DNA from: Rhodeus uyekii
Lineage: Eukaryota; Chordata; Actinopteri; Cypriniformes; Acheilognathidae
Reading direction: 5' to 3'
Assembly (NCBI GenBank): GCA_037043235.1
Contig: JAWRVZ010000054.1
Location: forward strand, 4,006,501 to 4,070,500
Length of the DNA: 64,000 nucleotides
In this document: positions 24,901 to 35,800 of the stretch, one piece after another
Numbering within the stretch: position 1 is the stretch's first letter
Layout: each line of letters starts with the position of its first letter
Notes under the pieces: model-generated
Told to the model about the DNA's origin: nothing
Database searches by the model: none
The model's input: only the letters and a program-made list of their open reading frames with translations
Position numbers and translations under genes: made by a program

Positions 24901-27465
24901 TTCAAGTCTGATTTACAAATCAAGTCTTTCTTTCTTTAGCCCATGCTCGGGCAGCACCAGCCCAGCGGGAGCAGCAGTAACAGCAGTGCTGTCAGCGGCA
25001 GTGCTGTGGTCTCTGGAGGGGTGGGAGGAGACTGCGGAAGCACAGGAGGAGGCGGAGGTGGGCTTGTTGGATGCGGTCGAGGGCGCGGCCTGAATCTGAA
25101 GATGAAGTTTGTGTGTGGACAGTGTTGGAGGGAGGGGCAGGTCAATGAACCAGACAAGTCATTGAAGTACTGCACTGCCAAAGCCAGACACAGGTTAGCT
25201 TCCTTTATTCGAGAAGGCAGGCGTTATCTTTCCTCCAGGATGCTCATTAAAAATGAATGTGCCTATAATGTTTACTGGAACGGTTGTAATGTAACTACAG
25301 TAGATTGCATCTTTGTAATTATAGTATAATGCTTCTTTCTCCTTTGTCTGTTGTTCTTCCCAGCTGGACAAAAGAACGCAGGGTGTTGCTAGTGAAATCT
25401 TTTGAGAAGAAAAAGTGGGTGGTAGTGCGGCCGCTGCCTTTTTCCCGTACTTACCCCCAACAATATGATGTAAGTCAGTCCTTTTGTTGATTAAACTGTG
25501 ATCGTTTTTTTTAGATAAGCAGGTTGTAGTTTTGACACTGAGCTGCAGTGCTGTTCTCATGATCTGTGAAACATACAGTGTAATATTTATGATAATGGAG
25601 TTCTTATGCTTATATAGGCAAAATCGCGTACTTCCCTACTATATATTAGAAGAAAAACAGTATGTGACAAGAAGTGTCAGAATTCACAGTACTCATAAAA
25701 GAGTATGCGAAAAGTACCCAGATGACCTGTTTCTTCCAGCAAGATTCTGTTGTGTGCAAACTATCCCATGAGGCCACAGGGGAGGGTTTGTGAATGGCTT
25801 TGAAGCTATGCAGCTGACGCTGGTAGGTCACATGAAAAGTACAACAAGGGGAATGTAGTGAGTCTGGATTGCATTCATACTGTAGAGAAATGTACTAGAG
25901 AGAACTTGAGAACTTATTAAAAATAAATACCTACTTAAAAGAATATGCGATTTTGAACGCAGCCTCGGTCTGTTCTATGGTTTCTGTCAACAACAATTCA
26001 GTGAATTATGTAATGTTTCTGTTCAGAGATAACTGGCTGTTGAATACATATTTTCAGTAAGTATTTTAGTATCATTGCAATTATTACGGCAGGGTGTCGG
26101 TACAGATTTCACAATTCGATTCTGATTCACAAGTTCTTAATTTAATATGCTACGGATTCATTTGTCAATTTCATATACATATAAATGTTTCTTAAAGAAA
26201 AAATACTTTCCCAAATTAATGTTAGTTTAAAAAAAAGACGACAACTCCCATGATGACATGCTCATTTAGGATGTTATTGTTTTGAATAATTGACCTCTAA
26301 CGATGACAAAAAATATAAAGAATATGTAGAGTATGTGTATGTTTAGCTAAATTATCCTCTCTAGATTTCTTTTCTTTATAGTTCTTTATTCACTTACACT
26401 TTCAGATGTTTTTTTATGTTTATTCATGCTGTAACTAGTAGTAAAGTTGATCAATTCAGCGATCTATCATGCCACAAAGAGCATCAAAACGGCATGTATT
26501 ATTTAAATTTCTTGATTTAATTGACTTTGAAAACTGAGACTTTTCATGTAATAAAAAAGCACAATTATTGGATGGGATAGCAGGCACTCTACAAATAATG
26601 TTGAGTGAAGTTTCATTTTTGCGTTGACAAAACAGCTTCTTGAAATAAACTCAGCCCTCATAATAACTATCATAATTTCGGTAAAATCTTCAAATAATAG
26701 TGTTATCCAATAGTATTTTAGAAATTATTGTTTCAGTCCAACAAAGCACTTTTTGTTCATTTTCATGCTCAATTTTAATAAATCACACATCTTAAACTGA
26801 TCTTTTGTGGTGTGTTGCCAGCGAGCTTAGCTAAAAATTAACTGTGAAGAGTTGGACCATTGTTTCCATTTTAAAATTAGTTAAATGAACTGAGAAATTT
26901 GAGCGTTTCATAATCTGTATAACTATTCATTTGTGCTTGCAGATGTGTGTTCATGTCATGAAACAGAAGAAGTGCCACTATATTGGGAACTGTTCTTTTG
27001 CACACAGTTTGGAGGAGAGGGATGTGTGGACCTATATGAAAAACAACAGCTGTGAGAATCCACTTCCTTCAAATAAATTATGCATTGCTTAAGTTATTAA
27101 TTCATTTCTTGTTTTGTGGGTGTGGTCCAGTGATGTTTCTCGAATCTGCTAATGCATTTTAACGTGAGATGTGTATCTTTCTGTGCTCTGTAAGTGAGAG
27201 ACATGCAGCAGATGTACGAGATGTGGCTATCGTTGACCAATCAAAACCGGCGTGCAGATGGCACCCTCGTGACTCCACCCCCAGAGGAAAAACAGATCGC
27301 CATGCCGGCTGACTATTCTGAGTCGATGGTGGGTGGCTGCTGAGGAAAATAATTTTTTATGTGATTTAAATGGCCTGAAAATGGAAAGCTTAATAACAAG
27401 AATAAAGTTTTTAACGGCATTATCAGATTTAAGGGCCATTCAAAAGATCAATAACTTGAAAGATG

Positions 27466-27505
<40 letters not shown>

Positions 27506-27955
27506 ATTAAATTAGCATCCACACCAACGCACAATATTACATTTATGCTTTTGGCAGACGCTTTTATCCAAAGCGGCTTGCATTGTATTCAAGAAACACA
27601 TTGAGATTCTAATCAGCTCTTGCTTTCCCTGGGAAAATTTATTATTTATTATTCTATTTATTGTCTATTATTTATTAGAGCCTGTTGCAGTTTTGTTGTC
27701 TTATGCTTTAAATGCTCTAGCTCTTTAAAGCAGGAGGGATTCTGATTGGCTGACAATGTTTTTATTGTTCATCAGCTGGGGAAAAAATAGTTCTGAAAGT
27801 GATTCAAGTGATATTGTTCGTCTTTGCCGTTATTATTACAGTTGTGGTGTGATGTCTGCTGGTGTTATATTCAGAACTATATCTGAATGCCTCTTTATCC
27901 ATGTTCTTTCTGATAGGTTGGGCGTCGGATGTCTGGTGGTGGAGGGGATCTGTGA
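18967..27955 (+). CDS. zc3h7b: Zinc finger CCCH domain-containing protein 7B (RoXaN-like)
   Basis: Twenty-one coding exons: 18967-19025, 19122-19158, 19271-19468, 19610-19768, 20356-20436, 20520-20579, 20724-20766, 21107-21357, 21430-21730, 22284-22342, 22444-22543, 22646-22807, 22908-23113, 23189-23289, 23409-23590, 24732-24808, 24940-25193, 25364-25469, 26943-27051, 27195-27328 and a tentative 27917-27955, giving 905 residues. N-terminal TPR repeats (about 35-180) come first, then a Pro/Ser-rich linker with a paxillin-like LD motif LDTLLENI at 281-288. CCCH-type fingers are at 502-522 (noncanonical), 634-652 and 814-833, with a C-x2-C finger-like block between the last two (KFVCGQCW). A Gly/Ser-rich stretch (about 700-740) looks like a lineage expansion. 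Mammalian ZC3H7B binds RNA/miRNA hairpins and translation factors. Intron 6 is GC-AG. The conserved C-terminal C2H2-like and last CCCH fingers are missing; the last exon adds only 12 residues. Confidence 0.9.
20044..20245. mobile_element. Fragment of a TTCAAAAGTTTG-ended MITE (zc3h7b intron 4)
   Basis: It contains CAGCTTTGGCTTCACAGGAA, AAATAAATGCAGCCTTACTG, then CCCATAAGAGAC and ends GACCCCAAACGTTTGAAA. This matches one half of a very common cyprinid palindromic element whose terminus is TTCAAAAGTTTGGGGTCAGT. Confidence 0.6.
21761..22181. mobile_element. Complete MITE with TIRs in zc3h7b intron 9
   Basis: The left end ATACTAGCGTTCAAAAGTTT and the right end AAACTTTTGAATGTTAGTGT form imperfect inverted repeats of about 20 bp. 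Internal AAGTTCAAAAGAACAGCATT and GAATGCAGCCTTGGTGAGCA motifs are typical of the family. A GA-rich segment at about 22028-22090 looks like a nested foreign insertion. Confidence 0.65.
24128..24283 (-). mobile_element. tRNA-derived SINE (zc3h7b intron 15)
   Basis: On the minus strand it reads CCTGTAGCTTAAACAGTGGA (degenerate A box), an anticodon-like arm TGGCGCTTGTAACGGCA, then GATGGGTTCGATTCC, which contains an intact B box. A short body follows (CAATGTGTTTCTTGAATGCA), then the conserved tail GTCGCTTTGGATAAAAGCAT. The tRNA-like fold lacks consistent acceptor pairing, so it is a SINE head, not a tRNA gene. Confidence 0.75.
24284..24618. mobile_element. Second near-complete TTCAAAAGTTTG MITE (intron 15)
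   Basis: It starts TTCAAAAGTTTGGGGTCAGT and ends in TTTAAAAACCTTTAAAAA, then ATTGAACAG, directly abutting the SINE. Internal TCAACTTTGTCATCACAGGA is a family hallmark. Confidence 0.65.
27468..27502. repeat. (TA)n microsatellite
   Basis: About 17 TA units in zc3h7b intron 20. Confidence 0.95.
27536..27632 (-). mobile_element. Head-less copy of the same SINE (zc3h7b intron 20)
   Basis: The tail TTTTGGCAGACGCTTTTATC and the body ATTCAAGAAACACATTGAGA, then CAGCTCTTGCTTTCCCTGGG, match the SINE at 24128-24283. The copy breaks off where the tRNA-like head should begin, so it is 5'-truncated in its own orientation. Confidence 0.7.
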
Positions 27956-30900
27956 CCTGGGCCGGAAGTGTTCAGTTACAAGCAGTCTGGATAAGTCTTC
28001 CTGTTCAGATATCAGCTTCTAAGGCCCTTCCACACTCTTTCAGTGCCACTCTGGGAAGTACCAGGCTCTGTTGCCCTTCAGGTCAAAAGCGCCTAACTAT
28101 ATGACTAACATACACTGATTGTTGCCACATACACACACCACATGCTATTTCACTCATTATTATCAAACACGTTCTCACTCACTGACATGACACTAGGCAC
28201 GGGCTTGTAGGGTGTCGTGTGTGTGTGTGAGTGCACACTGGTATTTTTTACAGCTAACTCAACTAAGGGCAGATTTTACGTTCCTTAAACACATTTATGA
28301 GGAGTTGATGGTGTTTCCACAGTGCTTTTTAAACTCAAACCTAAAACCAACTGGTTTTCCCTGCATCAAATCAAAGCACATGTCATGAAGGCCACTCATG
28401 TTTCAGTCAAGTATGTGGTGTCAGATTGCAGATGAATGATTTCTGTCTGAATTTATGAAGTGGTGCTTAACTCAGTGTTCCTGCCATATTGGTAGAAGAG
28501 TTTGAATGTACAGCCAAAAGTGGCCATTTACAAGAAATTTGAGATTTGTTCAGATGTCGAATGTATTTGATACACCAAGGCAATTAATAATGGACTAAGT
28601 AAAAAGCACCCCAACAACACAGATCTTGCACTGACACGCACTCATTTCCTCATTCTTTAGGATTGCACTGAGTGACAATTTGGCAGTGCTTAATAAAGAG
28701 TAGGTTAGAATGCCGAGTTTGGAGTGATCTGACGATTTGGATTGAAACGCTTTGTATTCATTTTTTTTCTTCTTTGCTTTGAGTGATTGACGGTTGGAAT
28801 GTGCTCCCGTGTTTGTCTTGTTCGAGCTGTTAGATTGGGATTTTAAGTGCATAATCTATAAAACCCATAAACATGCTACTAGGAGACTCCTGTTCTCCAC
28901 AGTTCAACGCGAGCGAGTTGCTCATTAGTTTTCCATATTTAACATTTCATATTAGGAGCATGAACGGAGACACATTTACAAGAAAATAGGCAAACGAGTT
29001 CTACTTGCCCTGCCTATGCCTAGTTATATACAAAATATACTGTCAAGACATGCAGTGCTACCCTTAGTATGCCTTGTCCTAACTTACATTGGACAGGATA
29101 TATATAAATATATATACACACACACACATACACACACACACATATATCTACTATATTGGCATACTACTAATGATTATTGATAACTTAGCAGTTAAGCTTA
29201 ATTAAGTATAACCTTACCTTGTATTGATTACATAGAACTTCTTGTTATTGAGCTATGCTATATGACAATGTATTGCTGATTAGATGGTTAGTGATTTTTT
29301 TTGTTTCTTCTTATGAGTCACTACAGGAGTGTCTGTTTTGAGAGGACTAGATGAGAATCTGCTGCCCCAAACTGCTGATAAATGTTATAGAAATGCAATT
29401 GAAGCACCCTGAAATGGTTTGTTGTAAAATAGTAATAATAAAAAAAGAACTAGAGTCAAGTTTGTACCTTGTTGCATTGAATTTCAGGGTTTAAGTGATA
29501 TGTGAAGGAGCAGATTTGGGCCTGGTGGCAGATTCCAGTTGGTATGGATATTGAGAGGGACGTTCTGGAGTGACCTAGTACGCTTTACCGAGGGATCATA
29601 TTATTACTACTGCTATTATTATGATGATGACAGTGATGATAATGATTGTCATTATGACTACTTCTATCTTCCTATATGCTATTGATATATGTATATGTTA
29701 ATTGCTATGTATAACACTTTAAATATATGTATCCATGTATGAATATAATACTTAACAGTGAATTATGTCTATGTATGCTTAGTGAGCTGTCCAGAATAGA
29801 GGAATTGAGATCCTAGGGTAGTTATGTCTTTTTTCTTCAACCTAAACACAGTGAAAAGCAAGAGACACCATTACCGTATAGTCATGCTTTTGTGGTGTGT
29901 TTTAGTTAGTCTGAAAACTGAAACTTGGGATCTCTGTCAAGAGGATTAATAAAGTGGTTGTAGTAGAGACATCTTGTAAAAACTACATGCCTTAGCAAAT
30001 TTCCTCTGCGTCATATTCCTGATTGTTTTGATTCGATTCTCACAGTGCTATGCTGTGACGGAGCACAAAGCATACATGGATATTTGTTTGTCTGCATAGC
30101 GCCTTATACATTTATATACAATTATAAATACCTTAACAAATAATCCTACTCTTTCAGTATAATGAAATATACACTGTTAGACATCTTGTTTAAGGAAATA
30201 GGGGAGAAAAGTGTATCGTAAATGTTCTCTGACTGACAGTGGAGACTGGTTTTGCACATAACTTGCATTTAAAATATTCTGAGGAACGTGATCATGGTAG
30301 TTGAGGTAGTGTGCTTAACTGTAGAGATAAAGAGAACCAAGGAGCTCAGTTAACAGTCTCTCTTGCTCAAATATGGGATGGAGTTGGCAATCATTCATAT
30401 TCATATTCATATCAAAGGGTTAGAACTGTTGTCCTTTGACTATCTGAAGGCTGCAGTAATGGTCATCTATTCACCATCCTCATCCTCCACTTGAGTTTAT
30501 TTTATCACAGAACTGGAACGTTCTGGGCTTTCTGGATAGACACGGAGGATAATTTGCCCATTTTAAAATGTCCTTTGTGTTTTACACTTTCTGGAGTGTA
30601 AACCAGAAATCTGTTCATCATAATCCATGTTCAGCCTAAAAAGACAATGTTGGAAATTAGCAAATGTTGGATTGTATTGTTTGTGATGGCTTTATTTTTC
30701 ACCTGCATAGATAACCAGTAAAAATCAGGGGTTTGAGAAAAAATGAAAAGGTAAAACAACAATGCCTCTTTTTGTACTGTATTTTTACATTTGTTTGTTT
30801 TGTTTCTTCCTGTTCTCCCTGGTTGGAAGTGATGTATTGATCACAGTGGACCAAATCTCATGAAAGTGTTTAACAATAAATAGACTGTTTTAGCAAATGT
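27956..30900 (+). other. Long zc3h7b 3' UTR
   Basis: No exon is recognisable downstream of the tentative stop. The stretch ends with AACAATAAATAGACTG, carrying AATAAA at 30875-30880, the likely cleavage region. It includes a TA/CA microsatellite (29100-29150). A UTR of about 2.9 kb is inferred from the lack of other signals and the position of the poly(A) signal. Confidence 0.5.
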
Positions 30901-32394
30901 GTGTGATGTTGTTGCTTTTTATTGAATTATGTTTAAAGACATTATTCAATCAAAATTAAGTTGTGACTTTCAACATGTTAGCTTTGAAGTTATTTATTGT
31001 ATATCCTAGTGTCCTCCTAAACAATAACAAAATGCATTTAAAAAGAAAGGATTAAAAATATTGAGGACTCATCCTGTACTACATGTATTTTCTCCAATTA
31101 GATGTCCTTTCTCCCAATTCATATGTTTCACGTGGTGCCCCGTTAAGGGCAAATAAGTCCACGCCGTCAAGAGCATTCTTGATGGGACGGGGAGGACTTA
31201 TTTTTAACCAGGTTCAATGATATTAAAAGACCAAATTCAGTGTAGGCCTTACTGATGATGCATAGTTCAACATCAGAATATTTATGTTAGGTGCTTTACA
31301 TTATAGAATGTCTGAATGTCCATTTAGTGGCTTGAAATAAAGCAGTAGCCGCTGTATGTAAGTACAAGGGCCCAAAACTAGCATTTTGTTCACAGATTTT
31401 GTTTTGTTGATAGTGATCTAAATATTTGTGCTTAAAACGGATGGAAAATGTTCTCATATCACAAGACAAGAATGGTAATGAAGTGGCTCGAAGAATTTTG
31501 GATCTATAGCCAGGCAACTCTCTGGATCTTAATCTCACAGAGAAGGTGAGTGGACAAGCAGAGACCCCCCAAAAATTGAGTCACCTCTGAGCACTAATAA
31601 GGCAAGAATGGGTCTCCATTAGTCAGGATTTGATCCAGCGTGCCAGAGAGAATTGCAGTAATGAAGAAGGAGGGTAAATATTTGCATTTATTGAATGTTT
31701 GTGCCATTGAAAATGTATGAAATGCTTATTGTTTTCCAGTATACCACAGAACGCAGCATCTCTCCAAAACAACATGATTCTGCCAACCAAGGTCATCAGT
31801 AGCGGGGCGAAAAGTGGTGATGAAGATTATAGACCAAGACATCCAACCATCTGAAGAGCAAGTAGACAAGGCTATATAGAATGCAAAACTAACATGAGTA
31901 GTCTGCGAGTATGCAGTATTCATGAAACCATAGAAGAGCAGTACTGGGCCTATTTTAAAAACTGTTTAGTATGTTGTAGGTCGAAGGAATCTAGAGGTCA
32001 AAGATGACATTTGCCTATGCATGGAAACATTTATACTCCACATGCACACATGTGGAATGCATTTCACCAATTTGCAGTTCATAACTGACTATAATAGGCT
32101 TATTTTGTGTTTGTAAACAGCAGCGACGTTTTTTGTCTACCTGGTGGCAGAAAATTACAGTTCTGCAATGGCACTCAGTGGAAGCCACGTAATGAAAAAA
32201 TAAAAAGGTAATTCCGAGTTTTTTCTCGGATTTACAAGTTTATATTTCATAATTCTAAGAAGAAATATCAGATTGAAAAAAAACCCCCTCAAAACTCGGT
32301 CGTTTTCATCTCAGAATTGCAGGTTTACACAATTCTGACTAACAAAACAGTCCGCTAGCTATTTAAAAAAGTGAGAAGACCTTTAATTTTCTTT
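30901..32394. other. zc3h7b-tef intergenic region
   Basis: No gene is seen. A degraded Tc1-like relic lies at about 31440-31745. The rest is AT-rich with no recognisable repeat except a local GACGG/GGCAAATAAGTCC patch at 31140-31215. Confidence 0.4.
31440..31745 (+). mobile_element. Relic of a Tc1-like transposon 3' part
   Basis: The conceptual translation shows SLDLNLTEKVSG, a decayed form of the LDLNPIE motif that precedes the last catalytic acidic residue of Tc1/mariner transposases. QEWVSISQDLIQRARE and stops follow. After it comes AAATATTTGCATTTATTGAA-type sequence typical of the end of such elements. It is frame-disrupted and dead. Confidence 0.5.
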
Positions 32395-32760
32395 TAACTC
32401 TGTTAAACGCCTGTCTCTGCGTCGCTGGAAAGCTGACGATAGCGCCGTTCAAGCGGGATTTTTGCCCACACTTTCATAACTGTCACGCATATGTTTTAGC
32501 CTTAGATAACTCGTCTCGATCTCTATTGGCTCGCGGAGGGAATACCCACAGCTGAAATGACCAATCAACTACCGCGCATCGTTGCCTGTGAAACAACAGG
32601 CGGACTGAAACGATATTCATTGGTCAAAATGTTCAACCAATACAAAATAAGGCAATTTGAGGTGGGACTAGTTAAGTAACTTCGTGATTAGGATAGACCT
32701 TGTGACCGCGATTAAAAGTTTCTGAATTCTCGGTGCCGCGCATCAAATTACTCTTTATGT
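32395..32760 (+). promoter_or_regulatory. Upstream tef promoter with four CCAAT boxes
   Basis: ATTGG at 32524-32528, CCAAT at 32561-32565, ATTGG at 32619-32623 and CCAAT at 32637-32641 give four NF-Y-type sites in alternating orientation within 118 bp. A D-box-like GTTAAGTAAC is at 32671-32680 (one mismatch from RTTAYGTAAY). This lies 170-330 bp upstream of the first tef ATG and is CpG-bearing. Confidence 0.5.
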
Positions 32761-32854
32761 GAGAGATAGTTGGATGAAGAGAAAAGCTTTGGTTAACCGT
32801 CTCGTTATCCATCTTGTGTTATCCCAGGTGTTGAGAAACTGAATCTGTTTTGAC

Positions 32855-35800
32855 ATGTCTACAGAAATCCCGGAGATATTCAAATCCTTGCTCGAATACC
32901 CTTTCTCTGTCCCTACGATTGATGACAACGGTAAGAATTTCTCTGCTGGCTCAATATATGTGAATCGGGACTACTATTGACCTGTTCACACTCTGTGTAT
33001 AAAGTAACCTAATCTGCAAGTGGCCAAACTGGCATGATTTGTACTTGTGACATTAAATACTACGTACATCAACTGGTTGGAAATAGGATGTAAAGTGTCC
33101 AGTTTTATAGCACTAGTAACAAAAAAAATGCAGCCTTTTTTGATGGACGTGAACTTTTTCTTTTAGCAAATATTGTGCATTGGGACGTTGTTTACTATCA
33201 TCATTACGAACAATGCTGGATACTCTGTATTTGCAATTAAACTATTCATATTTTAGAAAAATTGCCTTAAATTAGTTTTTCTTTATTCCTCTCAGTGGGG
33301 CCTGTTCCATATTTTCATATTTATTTATTTAGCAAATTACCCTCTTCATAGTCATTGCATTTTGACAGCATGTAGTCTGTTTATTATAGAGGTTTCTGTA
33401 TAGATTACATTTGTCAAGTGTATCAGGTAATTGCCTAAATCTAAGAGAAATTATAAAATAAAAAAAACATATTTGCCATCTATATTAAGACATGCAAAGT
33501 GAGACTGATATTTTAATATGAAGGCAGATTTTTAATTGTTCATTAAAGGTGCAGTTAATCGAATTGTTGGCTACTCTCCGCATTTACTGTCCATTTAATG
33601 TGTCATTTGCAAGACATCATATAGAACATATCGTGAAATTTGACCGAATAACACAAATTGTATATCACCTGTCGTAAACCCAAGGGCAAGATAATAACAG
33701 CCTTATTCTACACGTGAGGCACGCGATATTTATCGCTAGAGCTGTTCTGCTCCGCGATTGGTCAGTGCGCGCTCTTGAGTGCACGTGCAAGGCCATGTGG
33801 CCAAAAAGAAGATACGCGCACTTCTCCCGCGAGACACAAGCTCATTAAATGCAATGACGAAGCATATTATTGTTTATTATTGTGTTAATCCCTTACAATT
33901 TTGTTATGACTTCTTAGTTGAGGCTTGATATTTTTGAAGGTCAACCGTAAAATTTGGTCTATTTATTACAGAAGCGTGAAAAGCATGTGATGTTAAATGG
34001 TAAAAATATAGGATAGTGTAATTCTATATGGTATGTATCTACGTACTGTATTTCGTCACTGCAGTTGTTGTTGTTTACTTAAAATTTATGCATTTGTTTT
34101 TCTGAATCTCTTGATTGCCTTTTTGACAGTTTCCACCTGGACATTTTATCCATATTTTCTCGCTTTCTTTAACCTATTTTTTAATCCGTTTTTTGGGGAA
34201 ATGTATGTATTTTATTTTGTCGTCATTATTTTGTTTTTTGGAGAAACCATACCATTTTTTTACAAATGGTGCGTACTATCAACCTTAATTGACATGGCCA
34301 TAAAATTCTCTCGCATTATTTTGGAATTTAATATTTGGGGTGTGTTTTGGTGAGCTTTTGGGCTGTGAATCGTGGCAACGATTCAACCCAATCTGGCAAC
34401 ACGGAGTGGTTACATCTAATTAATTATTCATGAGAGGAGAGGCGCAACAAACCAATTGACATCGACAAATAGTGTTTTTTTTTTACACACGAGGCGTGGC
34501 TATTAAAACGATGTTCTGTAGTTGACTGGAAAATCGGGTCAAGCGCAGAATGAAATGTAATCTACGTATAGAAAGGTTCCGACTGACGAGGTGATTTATT
34601 TTCCCCCGTAGAACTGATGCTTATGAAGACATTTAAGTCTTTAAAAGACACTTAAGTCTCAAACCAAAGATTTGAAGTCTTTAATTTTAAAGTTAAGCTA
34701 CTCTGTCCGAAGCGTTGGTAAAAATGGATGTGGAGCCTATTTCCGTCACGATGGACTCCAACACTGATACTCCGACTGCCTTTCCAGTAGTTTTAAAGAA
34801 AATCCTGGAAATTCCGCCACCGAATCTTCTCGAAGGCGACGATGGTGAGTGAAAGCCTCTATTCTGCCCTCGGCGCATTGCAGATTTCTATCGTCAAATG
34901 CATCCTGTATGTTAATACAGCGACAGAGCAGAAAGCGCTGCCTCTCTGTAAATGCAGAACATGTTGTTCTGCTGTTCATAACTTGGTTCGTGGCGCTTAA
35001 TGTCTCTCGGTTGCAAACTGGAAAACAACTGGATGTAACTAGTGATGTCCGCTTTCTGAATCGATCGTTTTTTTAGAGCCCGAGTTCTTAAATCTTAACT
35101 TAAATACCAAATCATGAATGTGCATGCAAATTATATAGATGCTATAAATGACTTTTTGTTTTTAAATGCTGAATCTTGCCTTCCAGTGAACTAAACTGAG
35201 ATATATTATAGCATAATATATTTTTATCCGTTTTTTTTAATGTTCACTAAATGGATCTGATTCAGTTCTTGTCACACCTTTATTACTGTGAAAATGTACC
35301 AGTATTTTGGTTAAATAGATTTTTCTAGGTGAATATTTGTTGCCTGTTATTGAAACTTATTGCAGTCTTTCGGTTGAGACCCTGTTTCTGATGTAAGATT
35401 TGGGATTTGAACAAAATATTTTGTTGGTCACAATTTGTTTATTATGGTTATTTTTAATATTGCAGAAAATGATAAAGATAAACTCTTTGATGATGTGGAC
35501 TCTGGAGGGGTCAGTGGAATGGGACCATCAGCCGCCTTAACTCCTGCTATCTGGGAAAAGACCATTCCTTACAATGGCGAAACCTTCCACCTGGAATACA
35601 TGGATCTGGAGGAGTTTCTCATGGAGAATGGCATTCCTACCACTGAGGAGGAGGATCAGGAAAAGAGCCCTGAGAAGGAAAACTTGAAGCTGACAACTGA
35701 AAAACCATCCACAACCTTTACAAGTGAGACAGACCCAACAATCTCTCTTATGCCAGTCATGGAACTGGATCAATGTGAAGAGGAAGTGGTCACAATCACG

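Noticed and set aside
30240..30290. GFAHNLHLKYSEERD in frame in the zc3h7b 3' region, reminiscent of a CCCH finger end
   Set aside because: No upstream cysteines in that frame and no splice acceptor; a chance match.
34033..34353. 106-codon hydrophobic, Phe-rich frame in the tef first intron
   Set aside because: Low-complexity T-rich DNA; no homologue known to me and no initiation or splice evidence.
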